Positions 23,270 through 33,385 of a stretch of 64,000 nucleotides of DNA are shown piece after piece. Below the pieces are notes generated by a model, which saw only the letters and a list, made by a program, of their open reading frames with translations, had not been told where the DNA came from and made no database searches. Origin of the DNA: Isochrysis galbana (Eukaryota; Haptophyta; Isochrysidales; Isochrysidaceae). Each line of letters opens with the position of its first letter. Position 1 is the first letter of the stretch. Made by a program: the position numbers and the translations under genes. The stretch covers positions 7,265,505-7,329,504 of the forward strand of contig CM030932.1 in NCBI GenBank assembly GCA_018136815.1, in the 5' to 3' direction.

Positions 23270-26200
23270 ATGGAGACGCAGTTCCCCGGTTCTTCCCCAC
23301 TTTCTTTCGAGTCCGAGTCCGAACCTGTTTTGAGCAAACCCCGTTCTGAGCCATCCGAGTCCGAGTCCGAGTCCGAGTTTACAACGTCACCGAGTCCTAC
23401 CACGCGGTCGACCGCAGGATTAACGGAGCTCCAGCCACCCACTGAGCCTCCGACGACCACTCCTTCCGGGGGAGTGTTCACCTTCGGTCCTCCGCGCCCC
23501 GAGTCCGAGTCATTTGGAATCTCCGGTCACGTCCAGAATTCCAACCATACCCGAGCCCCGTTTCACGAGCCACCGCGTATTGAGTCCAAACACAAGCTGA
23601 CGCCGGAGCCCTCGGCGACAGCCACTGTGTCCTTGTCCGAGCCACCGTTCCGAGTCTCGCCGCAGCCGGCCTGCCACTCCAGCAAGCTGCACGCTGCCGA
23701 GCCGATCCCTTCCGTTTCCGTTCCGAGTCCGAGTCCAATCGCACAAGACAGTGCATCCCGAGCCCGCGTAATCAAGCCCGTCACCGAGTCCGAGTTTACG
23801 GCCGCACCGAGCCAACCGGTGCTGGCCACCATGCCCCTATCGTCATCACAAGCTTCCGCCTCGTCCTCATCGACGGTTGCGACGGCAGGGGGCTTCACTT
23901 TTGGGCCGGCCCCGTCCGTTCCCATTTCGAAAGTTAGCCCTGTTTTTGGCGTCCAGCACGCCAGAAACAACGAGTCCGAGTCCGAGTACAAATCAACGTC
24001 ACCGCGGAGCCCGCGGTCGACCACCGGCGTTCCCACGCCACCCCATCAACCGAGAGCCATGGAGGAGCTGGCACAGCCGTCTCCTAGCCCCTCTCAAGTC
24101 GCTGAGTCTTCCGAGTTCGAGTCTGAGTCAACCGTAATTTCAGCGGTCCATCCACCCGCTAGCCCGAGCCAAGTCCTCCGAAGAATGCTTCGCATTGCAA
24201 AACCTCTTCGGCCACCACCCACGCCAGCCGCTGCCGCAGAGCCACAACCCTGGCCTCAGCCTTCCCCGCAGCCGGCTTCTACGACAGCCACGTCCCTTCT
24301 TTCGCCGGCGCCGACCCCGCCGACGACAGATTGCAACGAAGTCGATGCCTGGCCCGATTCCTCTTCCGACGTGACCATGGAGAGGGACCACAACTCCCTT
24401 GCACGTCGAGGAACGACCGCCTCCCAAACCGAGCTTCTACGCCCATTGAGCCAGTACAACCGAGTCTCTAAGCAATGCCCTTCACGCCTCTCATCGGTGG
24501 TGTCGCAGCCGCGGCGTCCGTCGCCGCAATCCGACACCCCACCTCTCCGAGCTTGGTCGTCGATCCCGTCCTCCGAGCCCGTTTCCACGTCGTCGATATC
24601 CGAGTCTTCTTTCATTCGTCCTACGTCGCCGCGGCCACCGGTTGCAGCCTCCAAGCACAGCCTGCCTCTCGATACCACTGCCAACGCCATCATGCGCGTG
24701 GCAGCGATCAATGCGTCCGCGATCCAGTCCTTCGATTCCTCTCAAAACAACTCCGATGTCGGCACCCGCGATGATACCCCGTCACCCGCTCTCCACGCTC
24801 TCGCCTCTCTTCGTGCACGAGCGAGCGGCTCTGCGGTGGTATTGCCTCGGCACCTGACGGAGGCAGCCCAAGAACTTCGCCGGCCTCGCAATGGCACCCT
24901 AGCCTCGCCTGCCGCCGCGCTACCCAAGCACTTCGATGAGCTTTGCGCCGAGCTCACGAAGATGAATCAACGAGTCCAAGACGGGCTGACGTCTGGCTGT
25001 CACGCACCACGCGTTCTCGTCGTCGGCGAGACGAGCGGCGTCGTCTCCTCGATGTTCCTACTCGCCGGAGCTGATGTGGCTACGTGCGATTTGTATCCTT
25101 CCGAGATTGATTACGTGCCCCACTTCCAAGGCGACGCGCTTCATGTCCAAAACCTAGGTTGGGACCTGGTCATCGCCCACCCGCCCTGCACGTACCTCTC
25201 CGCCGTCAGTAGCCAATGGCTTTCACAAGAACCCGGACGTCGTGCCGCTCTTGAGTCGGCCGCCCGCGTCTTCAAGTCAATGGCCTCCGCCACTGCTCCG
25301 TTTGTAGCGGTTGAAAACCCTCGGATGCATGCGGAAGCTCGCCGTTTAGTCGGGGGGTTGACCCCGACCCAAGTCGTCCAACCCTGGGAGCACGGCACTG
25401 GACACCAGAAAGCCACGGGGTTGTACCTCACCAAAGGGCTGCCGCCCCTCCAGCCAACCTGCGTCGTGGATGGCCGTGAGTCGGCCATGGCTAACCTCTC
25501 TCCTTCACCGCACCGTGGCGCTCTCCGCAGCCGCACCTACGTCGGCGTAGCTGGAGCGATGGCGATCCATTGGATGCCTGTTCTTCTTCGATATTTGAGC
25601 CAACAGGGAGACCAGGCATCGACGAAGAAACTGTCCGCGTTGGAGCTACTCGCTTGCGCGCGGCGCAGCCTATTGGACCGGCCTTCACTAAGTTCAACCG
25701 AGGCTACCGCCTACGAGCCGTGGTCGGCTCTTCATCGTTATGAGAGGGGGAGGGAATCTAGTGAAGTTTCTTCCGACCCCGTTGTTTCCCGTCCAGCTAC
25801 TCCCGAGACAAACAACCACGAAGACCAAAAAGAAACCCACGATAACTACGACAACGACACGCCACTCTACGCCTCCGAGTCTACTCTCCACGACCCATTC
25901 TCTCCATGGACCGCCCCGCCTCCGGCACGCGCGAGCTCGCCGCGTCCGACGACGCCGACGACTCTCCGGAAGCGGCGCCAACAATGGCAATCATTCGGAG
26001 TGAACGGGGACCCGAAATGGTCCAACGTCACGCTCGAAACCGCTGACGAAATAAGAGCGCAAGCTCTAGCCGGACGAGGCGCCGACGAGGAATCCGACCT
26101 CGCCGCTGCCGTCCGAGCGCCAATCGAGTTCGTGGAAGCCAAAGGCATCCGCGCCGAAGAGTTAGCCTCACTAGTTCGAAGACCCAAGACAGAAGCCCAA

Positions 26201-29200
26201 GCCCGTCTCGAGAAAGATTGGGAAAAGATGTCCGACCACCCGAGGCACCCCACCGACAAGAGAGGCCTGGGCTACACTAGCCCCAAGCTATCACCCTGCC
26301 CCTCTACCCACGAGGACGACGCCTCTAGGCCCTATGCCACGATAGCGGCAGTCGGAGTACCCGAAGAGACGACGTCCACTTTGACGAAGAATTCACCCGA
26401 GCAACCACTCTGTCGACCAACCCTGTCCCCGTCCGACACCATCGCATACGTGACCGCGCACCGACCGGAGAGTGTCGTGGATACCCTGCCCTCAGCTTAC
26501 CCAAGGCATTGTCTATATGTTCGAGATCTAATGGTCTGCCGCTCCGGCGAGGCTACCAGCAAAGAAGGAGTCATCTTAGCCGACTCCGCCCTCACGGTCA
26601 ACAGCACCCTCGCTGACACCGGAGCTGGCCCGTCGGTCGTGACCACTTCCCTCTTGTCCGGCCTACCCAACGACGCATGCGTCGAGCGGCTGCCACAAGC
26701 CGTGGTGACACCGCTTCACGGTCCGGACGGCCTACCTCTTATCACGCGAGGCAAGGCTCGAATCGTCTTCTCCGTCGGCGGATTTCTCTTTCGTCATACG
26801 TTCATGGTGATTGAAGGCAACCCGATGCTGCTGCTCGGGAACGACTTCTTAGCCACGCACGCCGCTTCGATTCAGCTCGCCTCCGACAGCGCGGACGGCT
26901 CTATCACTCTCGGTGCTCCATCCACGGTGGCTCCTCTTGGGGTTAATGGCAGTCCAAGCCCCGACGCCCCGCCGATCTTTCGCGTCTCGACGTCACCGAT
27001 AGCGATGGTCCCTGTCAGCCTGACTTGTGCACAAGTCTGTCCGACCTCCGCGAACCCAATTACGACTGACTTCTTCCGAGGGCCGCAGGCCGCCGAAAAC
27101 GACAACCAGCTAGTCTCCGAGCCTCTCTTCAACACGGCCGATGAGTTTGCCGCCAAAGCGCCGGCATCATGTGGCTCCGAGTACCTCCTATATACCCACG
27201 AACCTATCACGATCCCGGCCTATCATCGGGCAACGTTTCACGTCCGAATTCCACTAGCTCTTCGAGAACACGAAGATTGCGCCATGCTCGTGGACCGACT
27301 ACCTACGCGTGAAACGATCGATAGCTCTCCTCTCGTCATCCCTCAAGTAGAGAGGCCGAACTCCAACCACACCATCGCGATTACGGTGGTCAATACTGAC
27401 CCCAAACCTCTACATCTTCCGTCGTTCCATCCTGTAGCTTCGTTACAGGTTCGATTCAAGATTCACGCTGGAACTTATCGCCGCGTCGGTGACGTTAACT
27501 CGCCGGATGTGATTGAGTCGCTCGACGAGGACCAATGTAAGCTCCTCGAGGCAGCCAAGATCGACCCCGAGGGCCGTCTCTCGATGCCCCAACGTGAACA
27601 AGTTCGTCGTCTACTGGCCCGACGTATCGCTGCTTTCGCAATTGACCCGACCAACCCGAATCACACTCACGTGATGGAGGTAGAGCTACCGCTCAACCCC
27701 GGAGTCGAAGCTCACCGCCACGCACCGTCTAGAGTTGGACGAGAGGGTGAGAAGATCATAGAGGACGAAGTTTGCAAGATGGAGTCCGCGGGTATCATCA
27801 GGAAATCAAACTCGTCGTGGGCCTCTCGAGTCGTGCTGGTCACTAAGAAGGATGGCTCAGTACGTTTCTGCGTAGATTACCGCGACGTCAACTCCAAGCT
27901 TCGTCTAGAGGACAGCCCTCTTCCCCTCACGGTAGAAGCCATCGACCGATTGTCGTCCGGCCAAGGCAACCTTGATTCTCTATTCCTTTGCACCCTGGAC
28001 CTGGCATCTGGTTTCTGGGGTATACCGATCAAAGAGTCCGATAAACATATCACCGCGTTCACTACTCATCGCGGCAAGTACGAGTTCAATTACTTGCCTT
28101 TTGGTGTTCAATCCGGTCCCTCGTATATGTGCCGCCTCATGGACGCCGTTCTCGGTGGGCTGGCATGGGAGATTTGTATGCCATACTTGGATGATGTCGG
28201 CGCCTGGTCGACAGGCGTAGGTGACTCGCTGCAGGCCAGGGAAGAGTCGTCATTCCAACAAATGTTACACCGTCTTGATCTTGTCTTGGAACGTCTCATC
28301 TGGGCGGGCCTCACTTGCAAGATGTCGAAATGCGTTTTCTTCGCCACCTCGGCTGAATATCTCGGCCACGTTGTTTCGCGTGAGGGTCTTCGGATGGATC
28401 CCAAGAAAGTGGAAGCCGTCTCAAAAATCGACCCTACCCAAATCAACTCGATCGAAGCCGTCCGTTCTTTCCTTGGGCTGTGCTCGTACTACCGCCGTTT
28501 TATACGCCGTTTTGCGATCCGTGCAGCGCCGTTAACCGCTCTCACGCGGAAAGGGTGCGATGTCCCGGTCGAGTCGCAAACAGAAGCCTGTCGCCAGGCT
28601 ATCGAAGATCTCAAGCAAGCTATCTGTGAAGAACCCGTACTCGCACCTCCTCGAGACGACCGTCCTTTCCTCGTTAAGACCGACGGTGCTAGCAAGCTCG
28701 GCATCGCCGGCGTCCTTGCTCAGAAAGACGACGAAGGGAGAGAGCGCGTTGTTGCATACTACGGTCGTAGTTTGAGTCCGGCTGAGCGCCATTGGACAGT
28801 TACTGAAATCGAACTTCTAGCAGCGCTAGAATCGATCCGAAATTGGAGGCCTTATCTTTGGGGTCGCCACTTCACCCTCGTCGTAGACCATTCAGCTTTG
28901 CGCTGGCTTCACACGATGAAAGATCAAGTCACCGGTGGTCCAGCCTCGCGCCTCATGCGATGGGTCCTAAAGCTAGCCGAATATCGATTCGACGTCGTGC
29001 ACAAACCTGGAGTCACTCACTGGGACGCCGACGGCTTGTCCCGCTTAGTTGCTCTCGAGCCCGACCACGATCCTCTCCACCACGAGGAGAGTGAGGTCCA
29101 TTCTTTCGATTCTTTTGAAATTAACGACATAGTTGCCGCCGCGGTTACTTCATCCACCCTCACTGCTCGCCGCCAACAAGCAAACGATAGGCTCGCTCGT

Positions 29201-30901
29201 CAAGCATCGGAATCTTCGGAGTCGATTACCTCCTCGTATCTCGATGTGGGCGTGCCTCATGCCGACGAATTGCGTCAAGCGCTCTCTACCGACGAGTTCG
29301 CTAGCTCGATCATTTCTGAACTCGAGTCGATCCTTCCGAAAGCTTCCTCTTCGATCGACTCTAGCTCGTCGTCGAAGAAAAGGTCCCGATTCCTGCTTCG
29401 CGATGGCCTACTCTACTACCGCTCCTCAGAGGCGGAAGAGGCTCCTCTTCGTTTATACATTCCGGAGTCCCTTCGTGACACGTACCTCCGCGCCTACCAT
29501 GACCACCTTGGTCACCCAGGTGCGACAAGGATGACTACCCTACTTCGTTCTCGAGTTTACTGGCCTGGCCTATCCGCCTCTGTATCGGAGTACGTTCGAG
29601 AGTGCCATGAATGCACTCTTGGCAAACCGTTACCGCGACCGCTCGCCCATCCATCCGGTCTTTCTATCGGATCCTATCCTTTCGACGTCGTCTATTGCGA
29701 TATTCTTTCGATGGCTCCCACCCACGATTTCGTATCCGGCCGCTCCGGTTTTGATAAGCTGATTGTTTTCGTCGATTCTCTCTCTCGTTGGATTGAAGCT
29801 GAGCCTTGCAACGGTAACCCCTCGTCCGCAAAATGTCTGGACGTCTTCATGCGTCTCATCGTATCTCGTTATGGAGTCCCTCGCCAACTTCGAACCGACG
29901 CCGGCTCGAATCTTTGCTCTCGGTTAGTGGACCTAATTCTCAAAGCGACTGGCACGGACTTGAGCACTACTGAAGCCTATCGCCACGAAGGCGTAGGGCT
30001 AGTGGAAAGAGCTCAACAAACTCTCCTCACGATGACTCGAGTCTCCAATGAAGGCGGCGCCCATTGGGTCGACCACCTTCCGTTTCTTCTCATGTCTATG
30101 CGAGCGACCGCCGGTCGCGTCGTACCCAAGTCACCCGCGGCTATCTTGTTTGGTCGGGAGCTTCGTCTTCCTGCTCAACTTGCTGACCCTGCTCCTGTCC
30201 TGGAGTTGCTTCCAACTAGGCCTCCGTCCGATGCCGTCACTTACGCTACCGAGCTCAATAAGAAGCTTCTCGAGTCGTGGCGTTCCGCCCTCGAAAGTAC
30301 TCAAGAAGCTCAACGCGAATCGATGCGCTCCGCCTCTCAAAAGTCTAAACTCGGTGTCACCTTCAAACCAGGAGACAGAGTTTGTCGTCGAATCCCTGGC
30401 CACGCCAACAAACTTCAATATCTCTACTCCGGTCCCTACCGAGTAGAAGAAGCAATCTCGGCCACTCGCTACCGTCTACGCGACCTCGAAAATCGTCAAG
30501 TCAAGGACGAAGTTCACATCTCCAACCTCCGTCCGTACTTCACCGTCACCGATTCGTCTCCGCTCACCGACGATGAGTACTTGGTTGAAGAGTTGCTCGA
30601 TCGCAAGGGCGATGGAGTTTCATTCAAGTATCTCGTCAAATGGCGCGGCTATCCTCGTTCTGAAGCTACTTGGGAGTCTCGAATTGAGTTGCTTCGGCGT
30701 TGTGCTGATCTAGTTGAGTCGTACGACACCACTTTCGACCGCCGTCCGGTTCAACCCCAAGCTCACTCCGCTGTAGACTCCTCTTCAAGTCCAAGCTCAA
30801 GTTCCCAATCCAATCAAGTTATTCCACGTCGAATTCAAGAGACAAGTCGTACTCCTCCTGATCTGCCTTCGAGTCGTACTCGTTCTCGTTCACGTTCGTA
30901 G
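23270..30901 (+). CDS. Retrotransposon Pol polyprotein: C5-methyltransferase-like domain, protease, RT, RNase H, integrase, chromodomain
   Basis: The frame is open from just after a TAG at 22,697; 23,270 is its first convincing ATG (2,543 residues). Residues 1-570 are Ser/Pro/Glu-rich with SESESE runs. Residues ~581-776 match the phage/cyanobacterial 'DNA cytosine methyltransferase' family: a VLVVGETSG nucleotide-binding start, the D-L-Y-P acidic loop, catalytic HPPC (Cys640), ENP (682-684) and the ending SRTYVGVAGAMAIHW. The protease has DTGAG at 1116. RT has YLDD at 1639-1642. RNase H has TDGASKLG (Asp1805). Integrase has an H2C2 finger (~2076-2120) and D2144, D2210, E2246 (D,D35E). The chromodomain is at ~2434-2485 (YLVEELLD...YLVKWRGY..SEATWE). 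All catalytic residues I can check are present. The element presumably integrates at chromatin read by the chromodomain and may methylate its own DNA; both are inferences. Confidence 0.92.
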   Translation: METQFPGSSPLSFESESEPVLSKPRSEPSESESESEFTTSPSPTTRSTAGLTELQPPTEPPTTTPSGGVFTFGPPRPESESFGISGHVQNSNHTRAPFHEPPRIESKHKLTPEPSATATVSLSEPPFRVSPQPACHSSKLHAAEPIPSVSVPSPSPIAQDSASRARVIKPVTESEFTAAPSQPVLATMPLSSSQASASSSSTVATAGGFTFGPAPSVPISKVSPVFGVQHARNNESESEYKSTSPRSPRSTTGVPTPPHQPRAMEELAQPSPSPSQVAESSEFESESTVISAVHPPASPSQVLRRMLRIAKPLRPPPTPAAAAEPQPWPQPSPQPASTTATSLLSPAPTPPTTDCNEVDAWPDSSSDVTMERDHNSLARRGTTASQTELLRPLSQYNRVSKQCPSRLSSVVSQPRRPSPQSDTPPLRAWSSIPSSEPVSTSSISESSFIRPTSPRPPVAASKHSLPLDTTANAIMRVAAINASAIQSFDSSQNNSDVGTRDDTPSPALHALASLRARASGSAVVLPRHLTEAAQELRRPRNGTLASPAAALPKHFDELCAELTKMNQRVQDGLTSGCHAPRVLVVGETSGVVSSMFLLAGADVATCDLYPSEIDYVPHFQGDALHVQNLGWDLVIAHPPCTYLSAVSSQWLSQEPGRRAALESAARVFKSMASATAPFVAVENPRMHAEARRLVGGLTPTQVVQPWEHGTGHQKATGLYLTKGLPPLQPTCVVDGRESAMANLSPSPHRGALRSRTYVGVAGAMAIHWMPVLLRYLSQQGDQASTKKLSALELLACARRSLLDRPSLSSTEATAYEPWSALHRYERGRESSEVSSDPVVSRPATPETNNHEDQKETHDNYDNDTPLYASESTLHDPFSPWTAPPPARASSPRPTTPTTLRKRRQQWQSFGVNGDPKWSNVTLETADEIRAQALAGRGADEESDLAAAVRAPIEFVEAKGIRAEELASLVRRPKTEAQARLEKDWEKMSDHPRHPTDKRGLGYTSPKLSPCPSTHEDDASRPYATIAAVGVPEETTSTLTKNSPEQPLCRPTLSPSDTIAYVTAHRPESVVDTLPSAYPRHCLYVRDLMVCRSGEATSKEGVILADSALTVNSTLADTGAGPSVVTTSLLSGLPNDACVERLPQAVVTPLHGPDGLPLITRGKARIVFSVGGFLFRHTFMVIEGNPMLLLGNDFLATHAASIQLASDSADGSITLGAPSTVAPLGVNGSPSPDAPPIFRVSTSPIAMVPVSLTCAQVCPTSANPITTDFFRGPQAAENDNQLVSEPLFNTADEFAAKAPASCGSEYLLYTHEPITIPAYHRATFHVRIPLALREHEDCAMLVDRLPTRETIDSSPLVIPQVERPNSNHTIAITVVNTDPKPLHLPSFHPVASLQVRFKIHAGTYRRVGDVNSPDVIESLDEDQCKLLEAAKIDPEGRLSMPQREQVRRLLARRIAAFAIDPTNPNHTHVMEVELPLNPGVEAHRHAPSRVGREGEKIIEDEVCKMESAGIIRKSNSSWASRVVLVTKKDGSVRFCVDYRDVNSKLRLEDSPLPLTVEAIDRLSSGQGNLDSLFLCTLDLASGFWGIPIKESDKHITAFTTHRGKYEFNYLPFGVQSGPSYMCRLMDAVLGGLAWEICMPYLDDVGAWSTGVGDSLQAREESSFQQMLHRLDLVLERLIWAGLTCKMSKCVFFATSAEYLGHVVSREGLRMDPKKVEAVSKIDPTQINSIEAVRSFLGLCSYYRRFIRRFAIRAAPLTALTRKGCDVPVESQTEACRQAIEDLKQAICEEPVLAPPRDDRPFLVKTDGASKLGIAGVLAQKDDEGRERVVAYYGRSLSPAERHWTVTEIELLAALESIRNWRPYLWGRHFTLVVDHSALRWLHTMKDQVTGGPASRLMRWVLKLAEYRFDVVHKPGVTHWDADGLSRLVALEPDHDPLHHEESEVHSFDSFEINDIVAAAVTSSTLTARRQQANDRLARQASESSESITSSYLDVGVPHADELRQALSTDEFASSIISELESILPKASSSIDSSSSSKKRSRFLLRDGLLYYRSSEAEEAPLRLYIPESLRDTYLRAYHDHLGHPGATRMTTLLRSRVYWPGLSASVSEYVRECHECTLGKPLPRPLAHPSGLSIGSYPFDVVYCDILSMAPTHDFVSGRSGFDKLIVFVDSLSRWIEAEPCNGNPSSAKCLDVFMRLIVSRYGVPRQLRTDAGSNLCSRLVDLILKATGTDLSTTEAYRHEGVGLVERAQQTLLTMTRVSNEGGAHWVDHLPFLLMSMRATAGRVVPKSPAAILFGRELRLPAQLADPAPVLELLPTRPPSDAVTYATELNKKLLESWRSALESTQEAQRESMRSASQKSKLGVTFKPGDRVCRRIPGHANKLQYLYSGPYRVEEAISATRYRLRDLENRQVKDEVHISNLRPYFTVTDSSPLTDDEYLVEELLDRKGDGVSFKYLVKWRGYPRSEATWESRIELLRRCADLVESYDTTFDRRPVQPQAHSAVDSSSSPSSSSQSNQVIPRRIQETSRTPPDLPSSRTRSRSRS

Positions 30902-31158
30902 CGCTAAGTCGACCGGAAGTGGATGATTAGCGTCGCGTCAGCGCCTGACCCAGCGCAACTGCCCGAGCAAAACTCCTGTAAAAGGGAGAACGTGGTAGGA
31001 CGTGACGTACGAAATCGGGGGCCGCCGCGCTAAGCTGCCGATTTTGTGCTCGCTTTGGATCCATGGGTTAATCCTCCTCCTCTAGGTCTCTCGTCTCGTA
31101 TGGTCAAATGAACTCTTTTGGCTCGACATCGGGAGACGTCTCGATTTAAGTCGGGGGG

Positions 31159-32331
31159 TGTTGTATTCCTGCCCATCTGAAGGCTGTAGGCATGAATATT
31201 CGTGTAAGGTACGCGCTCACAATTACAATTGAACAGTTCCCCGTGTTGCCACTGACGCACAAGACACACAGATTCGGATTCCCCATGGTCTCAAGTCCAG
31301 GTTTGCCGATTTTGATCTCGAAATTTGCGATTCGAATTTTGTTTTTGCTGTTACTATAATTGTTGGCTCGTTTAAGGTAATAAACCGGCATGACTTCGAC
31401 TTCTCGTTCTGCAGTCGCTCTGCGAGACTCTCTCTCTCTCTCTCCGTCCGCCTCTCCTCGGCCGACGGTAGGAAGATTCGTCCAAAACATTCTCCGGTCC
31501 CAAGATATCTCGTGGGGGGTCTCTCCGCGCTCCGCGAGGGAAAGGACGCGATCTCGCTCCGAGATCGGCCTCGCGCCCTCCCACGCTGCCCCGCCGTGCC
31601 CTCGGTCCCTCGCCCCCCCCCGCGGCAGGTTCTTTCCCTCGGCGTGCCATCCGTCGCTTCCGGCCGTTATATTATCCCCCCCCGCGCGAGGTTCTTCTCC
31701 TCCGTGCGCGGTTCGTTTCCTCCGGCCGTCGTTCGTTCCCCCCCCGCGCGCGTTATTCCCCCCCTTCGCTTCGATTCCTCTCGCGATTCCTTCGATGATT
31801 GCCTTCATCTCGTCCGTTCTTCTTCGCGATTCTCGCGGAGGGGGCACCGACGTTTAACGTTAGTTTCGCCGTGGTTTCGGTAAAAGAAAGGTAGAACGAA
31901 TGGCACGCGCCTCGCGTCTCGCGTCTTGTTTCGTCGCCCTTTGCTCGTCTCTTGTCTAGAAGGTCTCTCCGCACATCGCCTTCTTCCCCCGCGCGAGTTT
32001 GGATCTCTCCTCGACCCTCCGCGTTGGCTTAAGCGGACGAGTTTCGCTTTAACGATAGTCCGAACCCTTCGTTTGCGTAGTTATGCGCTCTCGTTCCGTA
32101 TTTCTTCGCGCATGGCGATCGATCGCGACCTCAGCCTTCGCCGCGCGGGAGGGGTTTGTTTATCGAATGATTCCGGAGTGTTTACGTTAGTTTTCTGAGC
32201 CCAAGGACTTTGGTTTTTGGGTTTCTAGTGAGTGTTTTTGTAGCAACTTCGTCGAGTCCCTCCGTGTTCCCAAGCGAGTCCCCCCCGAGTTCCCGAGTCT
32301 ATACCCCGAGTCAACGAGTCAATACAAGTCA
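31159..32331 (+). repeat. 3' LTR of the retrotransposon (right edge tentative)
   Basis: It begins TGTTGTATTCC directly after the polypurine tract. The inferred right edge is ...AATACAAGTCA, which is partly inverse to the left edge (TTGTATT / AATACAA), giving about 1,173 bp. Downstream of that edge an unrelated minus-strand reading frame resumes. Because the 5' LTR is absent from the window, the edge cannot be confirmed by LTR-LTR alignment. Confidence 0.6.
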
Positions 32332-32914
32332 AGCACGCGCCTGAGCCACCCCCAGTCGCCTGCCACCACCTCCCACAAGCCTCCTTCCGCACTTCCGCGC
32401 CCACCGTGCTCCGTCCCGGTAGCAAGCACTCTTCTGCGTGGCAAGAAGGGCAAGGGAAATTGAGGCGCAGCCACGCAGCCAACACCTGTGAGTTGACCAC
32501 GTAGGCTCGATCTTCAGCTCGGCGCGGAGGGTCAGGAGGAGGAGGCTCGGGTGGGGGAGGAGGAAGCTGCAGCTTGCGCTTGGGCGCCTTCTTGAGGGCA
32601 CCCCCGCCGCCCGGCGAGCCAAAGTCTAGGGGTGGCGGCAGACTCCTTCTCCTCTCCTGCCTGTTGAGCACCACCTTAGGGGATAGGGCATTCCACACCC
32701 AGCGCGCAGCACGCCTCATCACACCGCCGCTCTCGCCTGCGCCAACCTCAGATGTCACAGCCTCTTGCGCTGAACTCCCCGAGGGCGACTGTGCCGTCAG
32801 TGCAGGGCAAGTGACCTGGGTTGCCTGCGGCATTGAAGCCTCCGCCTCTCCCCTTCCCTGCTGACCGCCACCCTCGCAGTGGGGGGGCTCCCAGGGGGGG
32901 TCCTCTGCGCTCAT
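32332..32914 (-). pseudogene. Zinc-finger, possibly transposase-like ORF, truncated by LTR insertion
   Basis: From an ATG at 32,914 the frame encodes a low-complexity Pro/Gly/Ser N-terminus, a basic KKAPKRKLQ patch, and a compact module YVVNSQVLAAWLRLNF followed by CPSCHAEECLLPG. Such a short hydrophobic helix plus CxxC pairs is seen at the N-terminus of Mutator/Kolobok-type transposases; this is a loose resemblance only. The frame runs into the inferred LTR at about residue 195 and ends within it, so the original C-terminus is missing here. Either the retrotransposon inserted into this ORF, or the edge is wrongly placed and the ORF is spurious. Confidence 0.4.
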
Positions 32915-33004
32915 TGGACACGCTGCCGCGAACCTCCCGATGCAGTTTATACCGGGGTGGGCCCGCTCATCCGCGGACCACCTTAAGAAGTTAATTACTA
33001 AATG

Positions 33005-33048
33005 GAGGGCGTTTGAAAAACAGTGAAAAACACTGTTTTTGGCCTCCG
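33005..33048. repeat. Perfect-stem hairpin
   Basis: aaaaacagtg and cactgttttt form a 10-bp stem around an A5 loop, with partly complementary ggagg...cctcc outside it. Its function is unknown. It could be a hairpin transcript or the relic of a foldback element. Confidence 0.6.
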
Positions 33049-33094
33049 AAAAAAAACACGGTTCCTGTGTTTCACAGCTAGGGCGATGTGCCTA

Positions 33095-33385
33095 AGGGGG
33101 AGATACGAAGAGGTCGTAAATTAAACCTGATTGCCCCCCGAAGCAGATAAAGAACCGCAGGGGAGATAGCAAATTAAACCTATCTGCGAGGCGCCTGGGA
33201 GGAAGAAAGGTGGGGAAACTTCCCTTCTCTTTCGAGAGAAAGAGAGAGGGCGCTCCACAACCCACGATCCCATGCATCCAAGCGAAGCTTTTGACCGAGA
33301 ACGAGAGAAAGCAGAGAATTAGAACGATGAATACCGAATGACGAAGAGAAGCCTAACGAGCGTCGATTCGCGAATGCGACATAGG
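33095..33385 (-). repeat. Dispersed repeat R2, copy A
   Basis: On the minus strand this matches 50,718-50,985 (copy C) and, in part, 44,001-44,106 (copy B). The shared core includes gcgcc-ctctctctttctctcgaa, agggaagtttccccacctttc and caggcgcctcgcaaaaaggttt. The copies differ by substitutions and small indels, so they are older than R1. No coding frame is shared. Confidence 0.85.

Larger units (their letters stand above)
20026..32331 (+). mobile_element. Ty3/gypsy chromovirus-type LTR retrotransposon with an embedded DNA methyltransferase-like domain
   Basis: The order is gag-like region (20.1-22.6 kb), Ser/Pro/Glu-rich linker, cytosine methyltransferase-like domain, aspartic protease, reverse transcriptase, RNase H, integrase, chromodomain, polypurine tract (aagtcgggggg, 31,148-31,158) and 3' LTR. 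RNase H before integrase and a C-terminal chromodomain are the Ty3/gypsy chromovirus arrangement. The left LTR and primer-binding site are not visible and are either in the 100-N gap or deleted. The pol frame is open for more than 2,500 codons, so the element looks young, although the gag frame is interrupted. Confidence 0.9.
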
